Shown one piece after another: positions 47,059-54,801 of a stretch of DNA of 64,000 bases. How positions within the stretch are numbered: the first letter of the stretch is position 1; each line of letters opens with the position of its first letter. The stretch is from Luedemannella flava. Lineage in GTDB: Bacteria > Actinomycetota > Actinomycetes > Mycobacteriales > Micromonosporaceae. Both the position numbers and the translations under genes were made by a program. The notes beneath the pieces are model-generated. The model was not told the DNA's origin and made no database searches. It worked only from the letters and a program-made list of their open reading frames with translations. The stretch spans positions 8,880 through 72,879 of the forward strand of contig NZ_BAAALT010000016.1 in the NCBI RefSeq assembly GCF_039528515.1. The letters run 5' to 3'.

Positions 47059-47736
47059 TCAGACGCGGGCGCGGCGGGCCAGGCGCTCGGGGTCGAGGAT
47101 GATCACGCTCTTGCCGTCCAGGCGGAGCCAGCCGCGGGAGGCGAAGTCGGCCAGGGCCTTGTTCACCGTCTCGCGGGAGGCGCCGACGAGCTGGGCGAGC
47201 TCCTCCTGGGTGAGGTCGTGGGTCACGCGCAGGACGCCGCCGTCGCGGGAGCCGAAGCGGCCCGCCATCTGGAGCAGGTTCTTGGCGACGCGGCCGGGGA
47301 CGTCGGTGAAGATGAGGTCCGCGAGGGCGTCGTTGGTGCGGCGCAGGCGGCGGGCCAGCACGCGCAGGAGCTGCTCGGCGATCTCCGGGCGGTTGGTCAG
47401 CCACGGGCGCAGGCTCTGCTTGCGCAGGCGGGCCAGGCGGGTGTCGACCACCGCGGTGGCCGTGGCCGTGCGCGGGCCGGGGTCGAACAGCGACAGCTCG
47501 CCGAGCATGTCGGACGGGCCCATCACGGAGATCAGGTTCTGTCGGCCGTCCTGCGCGCGGCGGCCCAGCTTGATCTTTCCGGACAGCACGATGTAGAGGC
47601 TGTCGCCGGGCTCGCCCTCGTTGAAGACGACGTCGCCCTTGCGGATCTCGACCGTCTCCATCTCCTTGGCGAGCGCCTCGGCCGCCTCGGGGTCCACACC
47701 TTGGAAGATCCCGCTGCGGGTCAAAGTCTCGTCCAT
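47059..47736 (-). CDS. crp: Crp/Fnr-family global regulator Crp
   Basis: Cyclic-nucleotide-binding transcription factor of 225 residues: N-terminal cNMP domain with the phosphate-binding cassette MLGELSLFDPGPRTATA, dimer helix (LLRVLARRLRRTNDALADLI), and winged helix recognition segment ELAQLVGASRETVNKALADF. The sequence is very close to mycobacterial Crp (Rv3676) as I recall it. ATG 47736 (MDETLTRSGIFQG) is chosen because GGTGGAGG lies just upstream and it matches the family start; the open frame runs 8 codons further. It is divergent from cbiZ. It is expected to read cAMP made by the neighbouring cyclase. Confidence 0.96.
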   Translation of the reverse strand: MDETLTRSGIFQGVDPEAAEALAKEMETVEIRKGDVVFNEGEPGDSLYIVLSGKIKLGRRAQDGRQNLISVMGPSDMLGELSLFDPGPRTATATAVVDTRLARLRKQSLRPWLTNRPEIAEQLLRVLARRLRRTNDALADLIFTDVPGRVAKNLLQMAGRFGSRDGGVLRVTHDLTQEELAQLVGASRETVNKALADFASRGWLRLDGKSVIILDPERLARRARV

Positions 47737-47850
47737 CGCCGCACCTCCACCTTCCGGCAAGACTGCCGGACGGAGTCAGTCTAGGCACACCAGGGCGAGA
47801 AACGGACGCCGGCCTAGCAAATCGGTGATCTCCCGTTAATATCCCGGCCG

Positions 47851-48501
47851 ATGGCACCGACACGTACCAGCCGCATCGAGGATGGCGCAGACCTTTCTCT
47901 GCTGTTCTGGCGCTTCGACGCGCCCATGCGGGTGATCTCCAGTGGCCCGCTGGGCGGTGGGCTGGGCGAACGCTGGTGGATCATCAACGCGACCGTTTCC
48001 CGGACGTACTCGCGGATGGACCCGGAGCGGCACCTGGGCGAGCTGGCCGACGGCCTCGGGCTGCGCGGACCCGGCGCCGGGCTGTTGACGGCCGTGGATG
48101 TCGACGCGGCGACATCCGCCAACGACGCCGGGGCCGACGTGGTCGCGACGGTCGGGTTGGGGCATCCGACCTGGGCCGCGGCGCCCGACGGTGATCTGCG
48201 CCACGGCATCGGGACGATCAACATCGTCGCCACGGTCCCGGTGCCGTTGACCGACGCCGCGCTGGTCAATGCCGCGATCACGATGACCGAGGCGAAGGTC
48301 CAGGCCCTCTGGGAGTACGGGGTGGCGGCCACCGGCACGGCGAGCGACGCCGTCGTCGTGGCGTGCCCGACCGACGGGCCGGCCGAGCCGTTCGGCGGCC
48401 CGCGGTCGCTGTGGGGCGCGCGGCTGGCCCGGGCCACCCACGCGGCCGTTCTCGCAGGCACCGCCGCGTGGCCGACGACGTGGAGTCACCCGTTCGAGTA
48501 G
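47851..48501 (+). CDS. cbiZ: Adenosylcobinamide amidohydrolase CbiZ
   Basis: Protein of 216 residues of the CbiZ family, which cleaves the aminopropanol side chain of adenosylcobinamide or pseudo-B12 to adenosylcobyric acid for corrinoid remodelling. Family motifs: TAVDVDAATSAND, the conserved GTINIVATVPVPLTDAALVNA, and the C-terminal FGGPRSLWGARLARATHAAVLAG. No other cobalamin gene is in the window, so it is a salvage enzyme set in a non-cobalamin neighbourhood. It is divergent from crp and could be Crp-controlled; no palindromic Crp site was confirmed in the 114 bp between them. Confidence 0.88.
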   Translation: MAPTRTSRIEDGADLSLLFWRFDAPMRVISSGPLGGGLGERWWIINATVSRTYSRMDPERHLGELADGLGLRGPGAGLLTAVDVDAATSANDAGADVVATVGLGHPTWAAAPDGDLRHGIGTINIVATVPVPLTDAALVNAAITMTEAKVQALWEYGVAATGTASDAVVVACPTDGPAEPFGGPRSLWGARLARATHAAVLAGTAAWPTTWSHPFE

Positions 48502-48540
48502 CCTGGGCTCACCCCGCCCGACCTCCCGGAACGTGACGTA

Positions 48541-49800
48541 GTGACTGTTTACGGACGACCGTACCTGCCGCCCGAAGAGGACCCCCCGGCCATCGAAGCA
48601 CCGCCCGCCGCCGAGCGCCGGCGCGGGCCGCTGTTCGTTGTCGTGCCGGCCCTCGTGCTGGGCCTCGTCATCGCGGCCGTCGCGGCGGGCGCGTCCCTCG
48701 GCCCGGAAGGCCCCACCGCCGACTGGTTGGCGCCGGGCGGCAGCGGCGCCCCGAGCGGCACCGCGCCCGCGTCGTCCCCGGCGGCCGACGACGGCACGAT
48801 CACCCTCGCCGGCGTCGGCGACGTGATCATGGGTTCGTGGCCGGACGACCTGCCGCCGCGCGGCGGCAAGGGGTTCTTCGACCGGGTCCGCACGGCGCTC
48901 GCCGCCGACCTGGTGATGGGAAACCTGGAGACGCCGCTGTCGGCGGACACCGGGCACACCAAGTGCGGTTGGGAGACGCCCAGCCCGAAGCCCGGCAACC
49001 CGTCGCCGAGTCCGGTGCCGGCCTCGGGGTGCCACCAGTTCAGCCTGCCCACCTCGTACGCCGGGCACCTGAAGGACGCCGGGTTCGGGGTGATGAACCT
49101 GGCCAACAACCACACCTTCGACATGGGACAGACCGGGCTGACCAACACGCGCAGGGCGCTCGACGGCGTCGGGATCGACTACACGGGCGCGCCCGGGCAG
49201 ATCGCGTACCGGACGGTGAAGGGCGTGAAGGTCGCCGTCATCGGGTTCTCGATCTACGGCTGGACGCAGAGCCTCAATAACATGACGGGCAGCGCGAACC
49301 TGGTCCGCAAGGCGGCCGAGAAGGCCGACATCGTGGTCGTCCAGATGCAGGGCGGCGCCGAGGGCGCCGACAAGTCGCACGTGAAGAAGGGCCACGAGAT
49401 CTTCCTCGGGGAGGACCGGGGCGACCTGATCGGCTTCACCCACAAGATGATCGACGCGGGCGCCGACGTGGTGTTCGGGCACGGGCCGCACATCATGCGC
49501 GGGATGGAGTTCTACAAGGGCCGGCTCATCGCGTACAGCCTGGGCAACTTCTGCGGGTACAAGGTGCTGCGCGGCACCGGCTACCTGGGCGTGGGCGGCA
49601 TCCTCAAGGTGAGCCTGCACCCGGACGGCACCTGGGCCGGGGGCACGCTCGTCCCCACGGAGATGGTGTCGGGCGGCTACCCGGCCGTCGACAAGGACAA
49701 GCGGGCGCTCGCGTTCGTGCGCGGCCTGTCGGCGGACGACTTCGGCGACTCGGCGGCGCAGATCGACAAGATCGGCAAGATCACGCCACTGGCGCCGTAG
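48541..49800 (+). CDS. CapA-family (PGA_cap) membrane protein
   Basis: Protein of 419 residues with an N-terminal membrane helix (about 36-62) and a Ser/Pro linker. The extracytoplasmic CapA/YwtB metallophosphatase-like domain starts ITLAGVGDVIMG and carries MGNLETPL, NNHTFDMGQTGL, QMQGG and FGHGPHIMRGME. The family is tied to poly-gamma-glutamate capsule anchoring, but stand-alone actinobacterial members have no proven capsule role. GTG start at 48541, 39 bp after cbiZ. A short Cys-flanked insertion (CGWETPSPKPGNPSPSPVPASGC) is unusual. Confidence 0.87.
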   Translation: MTVYGRPYLPPEEDPPAIEAPPAAERRRGPLFVVVPALVLGLVIAAVAAGASLGPEGPTADWLAPGGSGAPSGTAPASSPAADDGTITLAGVGDVIMGSWPDDLPPRGGKGFFDRVRTALAADLVMGNLETPLSADTGHTKCGWETPSPKPGNPSPSPVPASGCHQFSLPTSYAGHLKDAGFGVMNLANNHTFDMGQTGLTNTRRALDGVGIDYTGAPGQIAYRTVKGVKVAVIGFSIYGWTQSLNNMTGSANLVRKAAEKADIVVVQMQGGAEGADKSHVKKGHEIFLGEDRGDLIGFTHKMIDAGADVVFGHGPHIMRGMEFYKGRLIAYSLGNFCGYKVLRGTGYLGVGGILKVSLHPDGTWAGGTLVPTEMVSGGYPAVDKDKRALAFVRGLSADDFGDSAAQIDKIGKITPLAP

Positions 49801-49840
49801 GCGACGGCCCGCTGTCGGGTCGGGGCGGTAGCTTTGGTGC

Positions 49841-50581
49841 GTGATTCCGCTGGAGGAGACCCCGCTCGCGCTCAAGCGCCGCGCCCGGCGCATGGCGCGC
49901 CAGTTGGCGATCGTGCACCCCGACGCGCACTGCGAGCTCGACCACACCAACACGCTCGAGCTGACCGTCGCCACGATCCTCTCCGCCCAGTGCACCGACG
50001 CGCGGGTCAACCAGGTCACCCCGAAGCTCTTCGCGCGCTACCGCACGTTGGCCGACTACGCGTCCGCCGACCGCGCCGAGCTGGAAGAGATCATCAAGCC
50101 CACGGGCACTTTCCGGAACAAGGCCAACAACATCATCGGGTTCGCCCAGGGCGTCCTCGACCGGTACAAGGGCGAGATCCCCGGCAAGCTCGACAAGCTG
50201 GTCACCCTGCCCGGCATCGGGCGCAAGACCGCCAACGTGGTGCTCGGCAACGCGTTCAACGTGCCCGGCCTCACCGTCGACACCCACTTCCAGCGGCTCG
50301 TGGCGCGCTTCAAGTGGACCGATGAGTCCGATCCGGTGAAGATCGAGCACGCGGTCGCCAAGCTGATCGAGCGTCGCGACTGGACCATGCTCTCGCACCG
50401 GCTGATCTTTCACGGCCGGCGCGTGTGCCACGCCCGGAAGCCCGCTTGCGGCGCCTGCCCGCTCGCCAGGGACTGCCCGTCCTACGGCACCGGCCCGATC
50501 GACCCGACCACCGCGGCCGCGCTCGTCAAGGGCGACCGCGCCGAGGAGATCATCGCGCTGGCGCAGGGCGGCAGGGAGTGA
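49841..50581 (+). CDS. nth: Endonuclease III
   Basis: Base-excision repair DNA glycosylase/AP lyase of 246 residues that removes oxidised pyrimidines. It has a helix-hairpin-helix (LPGIGRKTANVV) with catalytic Lys129, and Asp147 in VDTHF. The [4Fe-4S] loop is Cys196-x6-Cys203-x2-Cys206-x5-Cys212. GTG 49841 is used. The stop is 2 bp from the thioredoxin-like gene start, so nth, the lipoprotein, NUDIX and marP form one operon, as in the Rv3671c-Rv3674c block of mycobacteria. Confidence 0.97.
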   Translation: MIPLEETPLALKRRARRMARQLAIVHPDAHCELDHTNTLELTVATILSAQCTDARVNQVTPKLFARYRTLADYASADRAELEEIIKPTGTFRNKANNIIGFAQGVLDRYKGEIPGKLDKLVTLPGIGRKTANVVLGNAFNVPGLTVDTHFQRLVARFKWTDESDPVKIEHAVAKLIERRDWTMLSHRLIFHGRRVCHARKPACGACPLARDCPSYGTGPIDPTTAAALVKGDRAEEIIALAQGGRE

Positions 50582-50583
50582 GG

Positions 50584-51147
50584 GTGCGGCGCGCCGTCGC
50601 GCTCCTGCTGTCCGCGCTGGCCCTGGCCGCCTGCGGGAGTACGGGCGGGAAGGCCGATCCGGGCGGGCCGTCGCCGTTCGCCGCGTGTCCGGGGGCCGCG
50701 ACGGCGCCCGCCGGGTCGCCGGCGTCCGACCTCGCCCTGGCGCCCGACGTCACCCTGGACTGCTTCGCCGGCGGGCCCCGGGTCCGGCTGCGCGCGCTGG
50801 GCCGGCCCGCCGTCGTGAACCTGTACGCGTCCTGGTGCGCGCCGTGCCGGCAGGAGCTGCCCGCGCTGCAGCGGCTGGCCGACTCCGGCGCCGTGCTCGT
50901 CCTCGGCGTCGTCACCGGCGACACCCGCGCGGCCGCGGCGAGCCTCGCCACCGACGTGGGGGTGACCTTTCCGGCCGTGTTCGACGCCGACAGGACGCTG
51001 CTCGCCCGGCTCGGTCGCGGCGGGCTGCCCGTGACCATGTTCCTCGACGCGGGCGGTCACGTCGTCTACCTGCACGACAAGGCGGCCCTCACCGATCAGA
51101 CCCTGGCCCGACTGGTCCGCGACAAGCTCCACGTGGACCTGCCGTGA
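50584..51147 (+). CDS. TlpA/ResA-type thioredoxin-like lipoprotein
   Basis: Exported thiol-disulfide oxidoreductase of 187 residues. GTG 50584 gives a short lipoprotein signal with lipobox LAAC, then a Gly/Pro linker. The thioredoxin fold has the active site WCAPC and cis-Pro loop GGLPVTMFLD. It is anchored on the outer face of the membrane and expected to reduce or isomerise cysteines, for example in cytochrome c maturation or of neighbouring envelope proteins such as the disulfide-bearing protease MarP. The first gene after nth with 2 bp spacing, followed by the NUDIX gene at 4 bp. Confidence 0.93.
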   Translation: MRRAVALLLSALALAACGSTGGKADPGGPSPFAACPGAATAPAGSPASDLALAPDVTLDCFAGGPRVRLRALGRPAVVNLYASWCAPCRQELPALQRLADSGAVLVLGVVTGDTRAAAASLATDVGVTFPAVFDADRTLLARLGRGGLPVTMFLDAGGHVVYLHDKAALTDQTLARLVRDKLHVDLP

Positions 51148-51151
51148 CGCC

Positions 51152-51790
51152 GTGACCGGCGCGGCCGTCGAACTGCCGGCGTGGTGGGATCCGCTCGCCA
51201 TGCGGGCGGTTCAGGCGCGCCGGGCCGACTTCACCCGGTGGCCCACCCCGACCGTGGGTGGGCGGCCCAGCGCCGTACTCGTGCTGTTGGGGGAGCAGGC
51301 CGACGGCCCGGACGTGCTGATCCTGCAGCGGGCCGCGCGGATGCGCTCGCACGCCGGGCAGCCCGCGTTCCCCGGCGGGGCGGCCGACCCGGATGACGAG
51401 GACGCCGTGGCGACGGCGCTGCGGGAGGCGAACGAGGAGGTCGGGCTGTCGCCGGACAGTGCGACCGTGGTCGCCACGCTGCCGCGGCTGTGGATCCCCG
51501 TGAGCGGCTTCGTGGTGACGCCCGTGCTGGCCTGGTGGCACGCGCCGCACCCCGTCTCCGTGGCGCAGCCCGAGGAGGTGGCCCGGGTCGAGCGGATCCC
51601 GGTCGCCGAGCTGCTGGACCCGGCCAACCGGGTGCGGGTGAAGCACCCGAGTGGGTACGTGGGGCCGGCGTTCGCGGTGCGGTCGATGGTGATCTGGGGG
51701 TTCACCGCCGGGATCCTGGACGCGCTGTTCGAGCTGGCCGGGTGGACCCGTCCGTGGGCGCCCGGGCGGGTGATTCCCGTCCCCGAGTGA
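51152..51790 (+). CDS. NUDIX hydrolase, CoA pyrophosphatase type
   Basis: NUDIX protein of 212 residues of the CoAse subgroup, which splits CoA or its derivatives to 4'-phosphopantetheine and 3',5'-ADP. The CoAse-specific stretch (LILQRAARMRSHAGQPAFPGG) precedes the NUDIX box GGAADPDDEDAVATALREANEEVGL, all metal-binding Glu retained. GTG 51152 is 4 bp after the thioredoxin-like stop. Cytosolic. Orthologous by position to Rv3672c. Confidence 0.92.
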   Translation: MTGAAVELPAWWDPLAMRAVQARRADFTRWPTPTVGGRPSAVLVLLGEQADGPDVLILQRAARMRSHAGQPAFPGGAADPDDEDAVATALREANEEVGLSPDSATVVATLPRLWIPVSGFVVTPVLAWWHAPHPVSVAQPEEVARVERIPVAELLDPANRVRVKHPSGYVGPAFAVRSMVIWGFTAGILDALFELAGWTRPWAPGRVIPVPE

Positions 51791-51841
51791 TGCTCGTTCG
51801 GACGGTGGGTGACGGTGGCGGGGCGCCCGTACTCTTGCGGG

Positions 51842-53029
51842 ATGTTCGGCAGCGTAGTTGATCTTCTGTTGGTTCTCCTTGTCGTGCTGTTCGCGATCAA
51901 CGGGTACCGGCAGGGCTTTCTCGTGGGCGCGCTGTCGTTCGTCGGATTCTTCGGCGGCGCCCTGATCGGCCTGCAGGTGGCGCCACTGATCGTCGACACG
52001 TTCGAGCAACCGCTCGGCCGGATCCTGGTGTCGCTGATCATCGTGTTCGGCATCGCGATGGGCGGCCAGGCGATCGCCGCGTGGGCCGGCAACCGGCTGC
52101 GTCGCGCGATCGTCAGCCCGGGCGGCCGTCGGCTTGACGACACCGGCGGCATCCTCGTGTCCGTGCTGGCGCTGCTGCTCGTCGCCTGGATGATCGCCGC
52201 GCCGCTCGGCTCGTCCGCGCTCCCCGGGGTCGCCAAGGCGGTCCGCAACAGCGCGATCCTGCACGGCGTCGACACGGTCATGCCGGACGCGGCGCGCTCG
52301 GTCTACAACGGACTGCGCGACTCGATCGCCGACAGCGACTTCCCGGACGTGTTCGGCGGGCTGACCCCCACCGAGGTCACCGACGTGCCGGCGCCGGACC
52401 CGAAGCTCGCCAAGTCCGCGGCCGTGCAGACCGCCAAGCGCTCCTCGGCCAAGATCCTCGGCACGGCGCCGTCGTGCTCGCGGCGCATCGAGGGCTCCGG
52501 CTTCGTGTACGCCCCGGAGCACATCATGACGAACGCGCACGTCGTCGCGGGTACGAAGGGCTCCTTGACGGTCGAGATCAACGGCAAGCGGACGCGCGGC
52601 AACGTGGTGCTCTACGACCCGCTGCGCGACCTCGCCGTCGTGTACGTGCCCGGCCTGGCGGCGCCCGTGCTGCCCTGGGCCGGCACCGAGGCGGAGAGCG
52701 GCGACGACGCGATCGTCGTCGGGTACCCGCTGAACGGGCCGTTCACGGCCACCTCGGCGCGGGTGCGCGACGCCCGCAAGGTGCGCGGGCCGAACATCTA
52801 CGACGACGCGACGGTCACCCGCGAGGTCTACACGCTCCGTTCCAAGGTCCGCAGCGGCAACTCCGGTGGCCCGTTGATCAGCGAGGACGCCCGCGTCCTG
52901 GGCGTCATCTTCGCCGCCGCGGTCGACGACCCGAACACGGGCTTCGCGTTGACGGCCGACGAGGCGGCCCCCGTGGCGACGGCGGGCGCGTCCCGCACCG
53001 AGCCGGTGGCCACGGGCAGCTGCACCTGA
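51842..53029 (+). CDS. marP: Membrane serine protease MarP (acid-resistance protease)
   Basis: Protein of 395 residues with four N-terminal membrane helices of the CvpA-like type (about 5-150), a linker, and an extracytoplasmic chymotrypsin-fold protease domain. The catalytic triad is His233 (TNAHVV), Asp263 (DPLRDLAV) and Ser341 (GNSGGP). Cys212 and Cys394 are at the positions of the disulfide that governs mycobacterial MarP activity. The triad numbering nearly coincides with mycobacterial MarP as I recall it (235, 264, 343), confirming orthology. It is required there for survival in acid through cell-wall hydrolase processing. Last gene of the nth operon; convergent with lysS. Confidence 0.95.
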   Translation: MFGSVVDLLLVLLVVLFAINGYRQGFLVGALSFVGFFGGALIGLQVAPLIVDTFEQPLGRILVSLIIVFGIAMGGQAIAAWAGNRLRRAIVSPGGRRLDDTGGILVSVLALLLVAWMIAAPLGSSALPGVAKAVRNSAILHGVDTVMPDAARSVYNGLRDSIADSDFPDVFGGLTPTEVTDVPAPDPKLAKSAAVQTAKRSSAKILGTAPSCSRRIEGSGFVYAPEHIMTNAHVVAGTKGSLTVEINGKRTRGNVVLYDPLRDLAVVYVPGLAAPVLPWAGTEAESGDDAIVVGYPLNGPFTATSARVRDARKVRGPNIYDDATVTREVYTLRSKVRSGNSGGPLISEDARVLGVIFAAAVDDPNTGFALTADEAAPVATAGASRTEPVATGSCT

Positions 53030-53048
53030 CCGTCACTCACCCCGGTCG

Positions 53049-54746
53049 TTATCCGAGCAGCAGGGTGCGCGTGCGGTCGGCGCCTGTCGCCAGCAGCAGC
53101 GTAGGCAGGCGAGGGCCCGTGTCGCGGCCCACCAGCAGGCGGTAGAGCAGGACGAAGAACGTCCGCTGGACCGCCTTGAGCTCGGGCGTCGGCCTGACGT
53201 CGGGTGGCAGGCCCAGCATCTGCTTGGGCACCCCGTAGACCAGCGTGGTCAGCCCGTCGAGCGACCAGTGCCCGTCCAGCCCGGCGAGCAGCAGATCCAG
53301 CGAGCGCCGTTGGTCGTCGTCGAGTGATTCGAGCAGTTCCAGGTCGGGCTTGTCGCGCACCTGGGTGCGCTGGTCGACCGGCAGCTGTTCGGTCGCCCAG
53401 GCGGTGGCCCGGTCCAGTCGCGGGCGCACCTCGTCGAGCGAGTCGATCGGCTGCTCGGGGTCCATCTCGTGCAGGATGCGCAGCGTCTGCGCGGGATCAC
53501 CGGTGGTGATGTCGGCGACCGAGGCGAGCATCCGGTAGGGCAGCGGCCGGGGCGTGGTCGGCAGTGCGGCGCCGGCGGTGCGCCGGGCCCGGTCGTAGGC
53601 GATCGCGTCGGCGGGCGGGGCGGTGCCGGCGTCGGACCGGGCGGCCAGCGCGTCCCACTCGTCGTAGAGCCGCTGGATCTCCTGGTCGAAGGCGATTTTG
53701 AAGGACTGGTTCGGCCGGCGTCGGGCGTAGAGCCAGCGCAGCAGCGGGGCCTCCATGATGCGCAGCGCGTCGGCCGGGGTCGGCACGCCGCCCCGGGAAC
53801 TGCTCATCTTGGCCATACCGCTGATGCCGACGAAGGCGTACATCGGGCCGATCGGCGGCTCGGCTCCGAAGACCTCGCGCACGATCTGACCGCCCACCAC
53901 GAACGAGGAACCCGGTGAGCTGTGGTCGACGCCGGAGGGCTCGAACACCACGCCCTCGTACGCCCACCGCATCGGCCAGTCGACCTTCCAGACCAGCTTG
54001 CCGTGGTCGAACCCGTCCAGCCGGACGGTCTCGCCGTGCCCGCACACGCAGGTGTACGTCAGTTCGGTCGTGTCGTCGTCGTAGGACGTGACCGTGGTGA
54101 GGTCCTTGTCGCACGAGGTGCAGTACGGCTTGTAGGGGTAGTAGCCGGTGGCCGCGCTGCCGTCGTCCTCGGTCGCGGCTCCGGAGCCCTCGGCCGCCTC
54201 GGCGGCCGCCGCGTCGTCGGCCTCGGGCCTCGCCTTCGGCTTCGTGCGGTAGCGGGCGAGGATCGCGTCGATGCGGTGGCGCTCGCGCATCGCGTGCAGG
54301 ATCTGCCCACGGTAGGCGCCGGACGTGTACATGCCGGTCTGGCTGATGCCGCGGAACTCCACGCCGAGCTGACCGAGCGACTCGATCATGGCGGCCTTGA
54401 AGTGCTCGGCCCAGTTCGGGTGACTGCTGCCGGGTGGCGCGGGCACGGCGGTCAGCGGCTTGCCGATGTGCTCGGCCCAGGCCGGGTCGATGCCGGCGGG
54501 CACCTTACGGAACCGGTCGAAGTCGTCCCACGAGACGACGTGCACGCAGTCGCGGCCGCGCCGGCGGATCTCGTCCGCGACCAGGTGCGGCGTCATCACC
54601 TCACGCAGGTTGCCCAGGTGGATCGGCCCGGACGGGCTCAGCCCCGACGCGCATACGATCGTCCGCCCGGGAGCCCGGCGGTCAGCCTCGGCGATCACCT
54701 CGTCGGCGAACCGGTTGACCCAGTCGGACTCGACACTGCTGGTCAT
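53049..54746 (-). CDS. lysS: Class I (archaeal-type) lysyl-tRNA synthetase
   Basis: Lysyl-tRNA synthetase of 565 residues of class I, not the usual bacterial class II. Signature motifs: SGPIHLGN (HIGH-type, 43-46) and AKMSSSRG (KMSKS-type, near 311). A zinc-binding segment (CTSCDKDL...CVCGHG) follows a low-complexity insertion rich in Ala and Glu (EADDAAAAEAAEGSGAATED). Cytosolic; it charges tRNA-Lys. It is transcribed after eccC with a 55-bp gap. Whether a class II copy exists elsewhere cannot be seen. Confidence 0.95.
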   Translation of the reverse strand: MTSSVESDWVNRFADEVIAEADRRAPGRTIVCASGLSPSGPIHLGNLREVMTPHLVADEIRRRGRDCVHVVSWDDFDRFRKVPAGIDPAWAEHIGKPLTAVPAPPGSSHPNWAEHFKAAMIESLGQLGVEFRGISQTGMYTSGAYRGQILHAMRERHRIDAILARYRTKPKARPEADDAAAAEAAEGSGAATEDDGSAATGYYPYKPYCTSCDKDLTTVTSYDDDTTELTYTCVCGHGETVRLDGFDHGKLVWKVDWPMRWAYEGVVFEPSGVDHSSPGSSFVVGGQIVREVFGAEPPIGPMYAFVGISGMAKMSSSRGGVPTPADALRIMEAPLLRWLYARRRPNQSFKIAFDQEIQRLYDEWDALAARSDAGTAPPADAIAYDRARRTAGAALPTTPRPLPYRMLASVADITTGDPAQTLRILHEMDPEQPIDSLDEVRPRLDRATAWATEQLPVDQRTQVRDKPDLELLESLDDDQRRSLDLLLAGLDGHWSLDGLTTLVYGVPKQMLGLPPDVRPTPELKAVQRTFFVLLYRLLVGRDTGPRLPTLLLATGADRTRTLLLG

Positions 54747-54801
54747 CGGGGATCTGTCCTTTCGGCAACGCGGGACGTCGCCATTCTCGCAAGCCCGGAG
54801 G

